Positions 62,132 to 64,000 of a stretch of DNA of 64,000 nucleotides are shown one piece after another. Position numbers and translations under genes: made by a program. Numbering within the stretch: position 1 is the first letter of the stretch; each line of letters opens with the position of its first letter. Source of the stretch: Streptomyces spectabilis. Its GTDB lineage: Bacteria; Actinomycetota; Actinomycetes; Streptomycetales; Streptomycetaceae. The stretch covers positions 2,056,501-2,120,500 of the forward strand of contig NZ_CP023690.1 in NCBI RefSeq assembly GCF_008704795.1. Reading direction: 5' to 3'. A model generated the notes under the pieces. The model did not search any database and had not been told where the DNA came from. It was given only the letters and a program-made list of their open reading frames with translations.

Positions 62132-64000
62132 TCAGACCTGGGTGCGCTCCTCGACCACCTTCAGGATCTTGGCGATGGCCTCGCTGGCCGGGATGCCGTT
62201 CTCCTGCGAGCCGTCGCGGTAGCGGAAGGACACCGCGCCCGCGTTCATGTCGTCGTCGCCGACGATCACCATGAACGGCACCTTGGACTTCTGCGCGTTC
62301 CTGATCTTCTTCTGCATCCGGTCCGAAGAGGCGTCCACCTCGACCCGAAGGCCGTGCTTCTTCGCCTCCTCCGCGAACTCCTGGAGGTACGGCACGTGCG
62401 CGTCCCCGACCGGGATGCCGACGGCCTGCACCGGAGCCAGCCACGCCGGGAAGGCACCCGCGTAGTGCTCAAGCAGCACCCCGAAGAACCGCTCGATCGA
62501 GCCGAACAGCGCGCGGTGCAGCATGACCGGCTGCTGCTTGGAGCCGTCGGCGGCGGTGTACTCGAGCCCGAACCGCTTCGGCTGGTTGAAGTCCACCTGG
62601 AGGGTCGACATCTGCCAGGACCGGCCGATCGCGTCCTTCGCCTGGACGGAGATCTTCGGCCCGTAGTACGCGGCCCCGCCCGGGTCCGGCACCAGCGGCA
62701 GGCCCTGCTTCTCGGCGGCCTGGCGCAGCGCCTCGGTGGCCTCGGCCCAGTCCTCGTCCGAGCCGATGAACTTGTCGGAGTCGTCGCGGGTGGACAGCTC
62801 CAGCTCGAACTCGTTCAGGCCGTAGTCGCGCAGCAGGTCCAGGACGAAGGTGAGGAGCTTGTCGAGCTCCTCCGCCATCTGCTCCTTGGTGCAGTAGATG
62901 TGCGAGTCGTCCTGGGTGAAGCCGCGCGAGCGGGTCAGGCCGTGCACGACGCCCGACTTCTCGTAGCGGTAGACCGTGCCGAACTCGAAGAGACGCAGCG
63001 GCAGCTCGCGGTAGGACCGGCCGCGCGACTTGAAGATCAGGTTGTGCATCGGGCAGTTCATCGCCTTGAGGCGGTAGTTCTGCTCGTCGAACTCGATTGC
63101 CGGGAACATGCCGTCCGCGTAGTGCGGCAGGTGCCCCGAGGTCTCGAAGAGCTTCTCCTTCGAGATGTGCGGGGTGTTCACGAACTCGTAGCCCGTGTCC
63201 TCGTGCCGCTTGCGGGAGTAGTCCTCCATCACCTTGCGGATGACGCCGCCCTTGGGGTGGAAGACCGCGAGGCCCGGGCCCAGCTCCTCCGGGAAGGAGA
63301 ACAGGTCGAGCTCGGCGCCGAGCTTGCGGTGGTCGCGCTTCTCAGCCTCCGCGAGGAACTCCAGATGCGCCTTCAGCTCGTCCTTGGACGGCCACGCGGT
63401 GCCGTAGATGCGCTGGAGCTGCGGGTTCTTCTCGCTGCCGCGCCAGTAGGCGGCGGCGGAGCGCATCAGCTTGAACGCCGGGATGACACGGGTGCTGGGC
63501 AGGTGCGGACCGCGGCAGAGGTCCTTCCAGCACAGCTCGCCGGTCTTGGCGTCCAGGTTGTCGTAGATCGTCAGCTCGCCCGCGCCCACCTCGGCGTCGG
63601 CGCCGTCGGCGGCCTGCGCGGCGTTGCCCTTGAGGCCGATGAGCTCCAGCTTGTACGGCTCGTCGGCGAGCTCGACGCGGGCGTCCTCGTCGGTGGTGAC
63701 CCGGCGCGAGAACTTCTGCCCGCGCTTCTGGATCTCCTGCATCTTCTTCTCGACGCGCTTGAGGTCCTCCGGGGTGAAGGGCTCCTTGACGTCGAAGTCG
63801 TAGTAGAAGCCGTCCCGGATGGGCGGGCCGATGCCGAGCTTGGCGTCGGGGAAGAGCTCCTGCACGGCCTGGGCCATGACGTGCGCGGTGGAGTGGCGCA
63901 GGATGTTCAGGCCGTCCTCGGAGGAGATCTCGACCGGCTCGACCTCCTCGCCGTCCTCGATCTCGTACGCGAGGTCCTTCAGCTCGCCCCCGACGCGCGC
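62132..64000 (-). CDS. thrS: Threonyl-tRNA synthetase, N-terminus cut by window edge
   Basis: 622 residues are visible; the family is about 650-660, so roughly 36 N-terminal residues lie beyond base 64000. The frame is open to the edge. It charges tRNA-Thr. Visible are the end of the TGS domain, the editing domain ([19 protein letters not shown]), the class II core with [23 protein letters not shown] (zinc Cys) and [15 protein letters not shown], and the anticodon-binding domain with [13 protein letters not shown]. An ATG at 63877 is internal. Confidence 0.97.
   Translation of the reverse strand, partial: ARVGGELKDLAYEIEDGEEVEPVEISSEDGLNILRHSTAHVMAQAVQELFPDAKLGIGPPIRDGFYYDFDVKEPFTPEDLKRVEKKMQEIQKRGQKFSRRVTTDEDARVELADEPYKLELIGLKGNAAQAADGADAEVGAGELTIYDNLDAKTGELCWKDLCRGPHLPSTRVIPAFKLMRSAAAYWRGSEKNPQLQRIYGTAWPSKDELKAHLEFLAEAEKRDHRKLGAELDLFSFPEELGPGLAVFHPKGGVIRKVMEDYSRKRHEDTGYEFVNTPHISKEKLFETSGHLPHYADGMFPAIEFDEQNYRLKAMNCPMHNLIFKSRGRSYRELPLRLFEFGTVYRYEKSGVVHGLTRSRGFTQDDSHIYCTKEQMAEELDKLLTFVLDLLRDYGLNEFELELSTRDDSDKFIGSDEDWAEATEALRQAAEKQGLPLVPDPGGAAYYGPKISVQAKDAIGRSWQMSTLQVDFNQPKRFGLEYTAADGSKQQPVMLHRALFGSIERFFGVLLEHYAGAFPAWLAPVQAVGIPVGDAHVPYLQEFAEEAKKHGLRVEVDASSDRMQKKIRNAQKSKVPFMVIVGDDDMNAGAVSFRYRDGSQENGIPASEAIAKILKVVEERTQV

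Overview
The window is a stretch of high-GC actinobacterial chromosome, almost certainly Streptomyces. The evidence is the strong G/C third-position bias, frequent GTG and TTG starts, a BldD regulator next to pyrR, an actinobacterial IHF (mIHF type), a Cys-free ribosomal protein S4, an EF-P with the actinobacterial PGKGP loop, and the phosphatidylinositol mannoside gene set. About 93 percent is coding. The gene order closely matches, from memory, two conserved actinobacterial blocks (metK to pyrR, and nusB to thrS). No tRNA, rRNA, CRISPR array, insertion sequence or prophage gene was seen.

Layout. 1-3003: a two-gene plus-strand accessory cassette, a 5'-truncated ATPase-like protein without a Walker lysine and a two-TM membrane protein. 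3066-7162: metK, coaBC, rpoZ, gmk and mihF. 7575-17617: the pyrimidine operon in transcription order pyrR, pyrB, pyrC, a membrane protein gene, carA, carB, pyrD, pyrF, with several 4-base start/stop overlaps and a likely PyrR-binding RNA hairpin at the pyrR ribosome binding site. 17858-18358: bldD, with a recognisable promoter and self-operator. 18569-20716: nusB, efp and an M24 peptidase-like protein. 20878-25786: a P-loop protein and aroB-aroK-aroC, aroE. 25767-31491: mltG, ruvX, alaS and two small membrane proteins.

31698-33932: an isolated plus-strand AfsR-like STAND ATPase without a DNA-binding domain. 33954-41531: rpsD, rarA, a VKOR-family protein, hisS, a metallo-hydrolase, a cyclophilin and a DUF349 protein. 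41619-48561: relA, apt, secF, secD, yajC. 48739-53456: ruvCAB, yebC, pdxS-pdxT. 53646-57067: pgsA, a PIM acyltransferase, pimA and a small membrane protein. 57328-61404: an EF-G paralogue and an unknown 551-residue membrane protein on the opposite strand, splitting the PIM cluster from its usual HIT neighbour. 61493-64000: the HIT protein and thrS, which runs off the window.

Most of the window is housekeeping: nucleotide and aromatic amino acid synthesis, translation, protein export, recombination, B6 synthesis and the stringent response. The places most likely to hold undescribed biology are the cassette at 1-3003, the HTH-less STAND ATPase with its dyad-spanned, possibly leaderless promoter, the EF-G2/membrane protein pair, the M24 protein with a substituted metal site, and the membrane protein inside the pyr operon.
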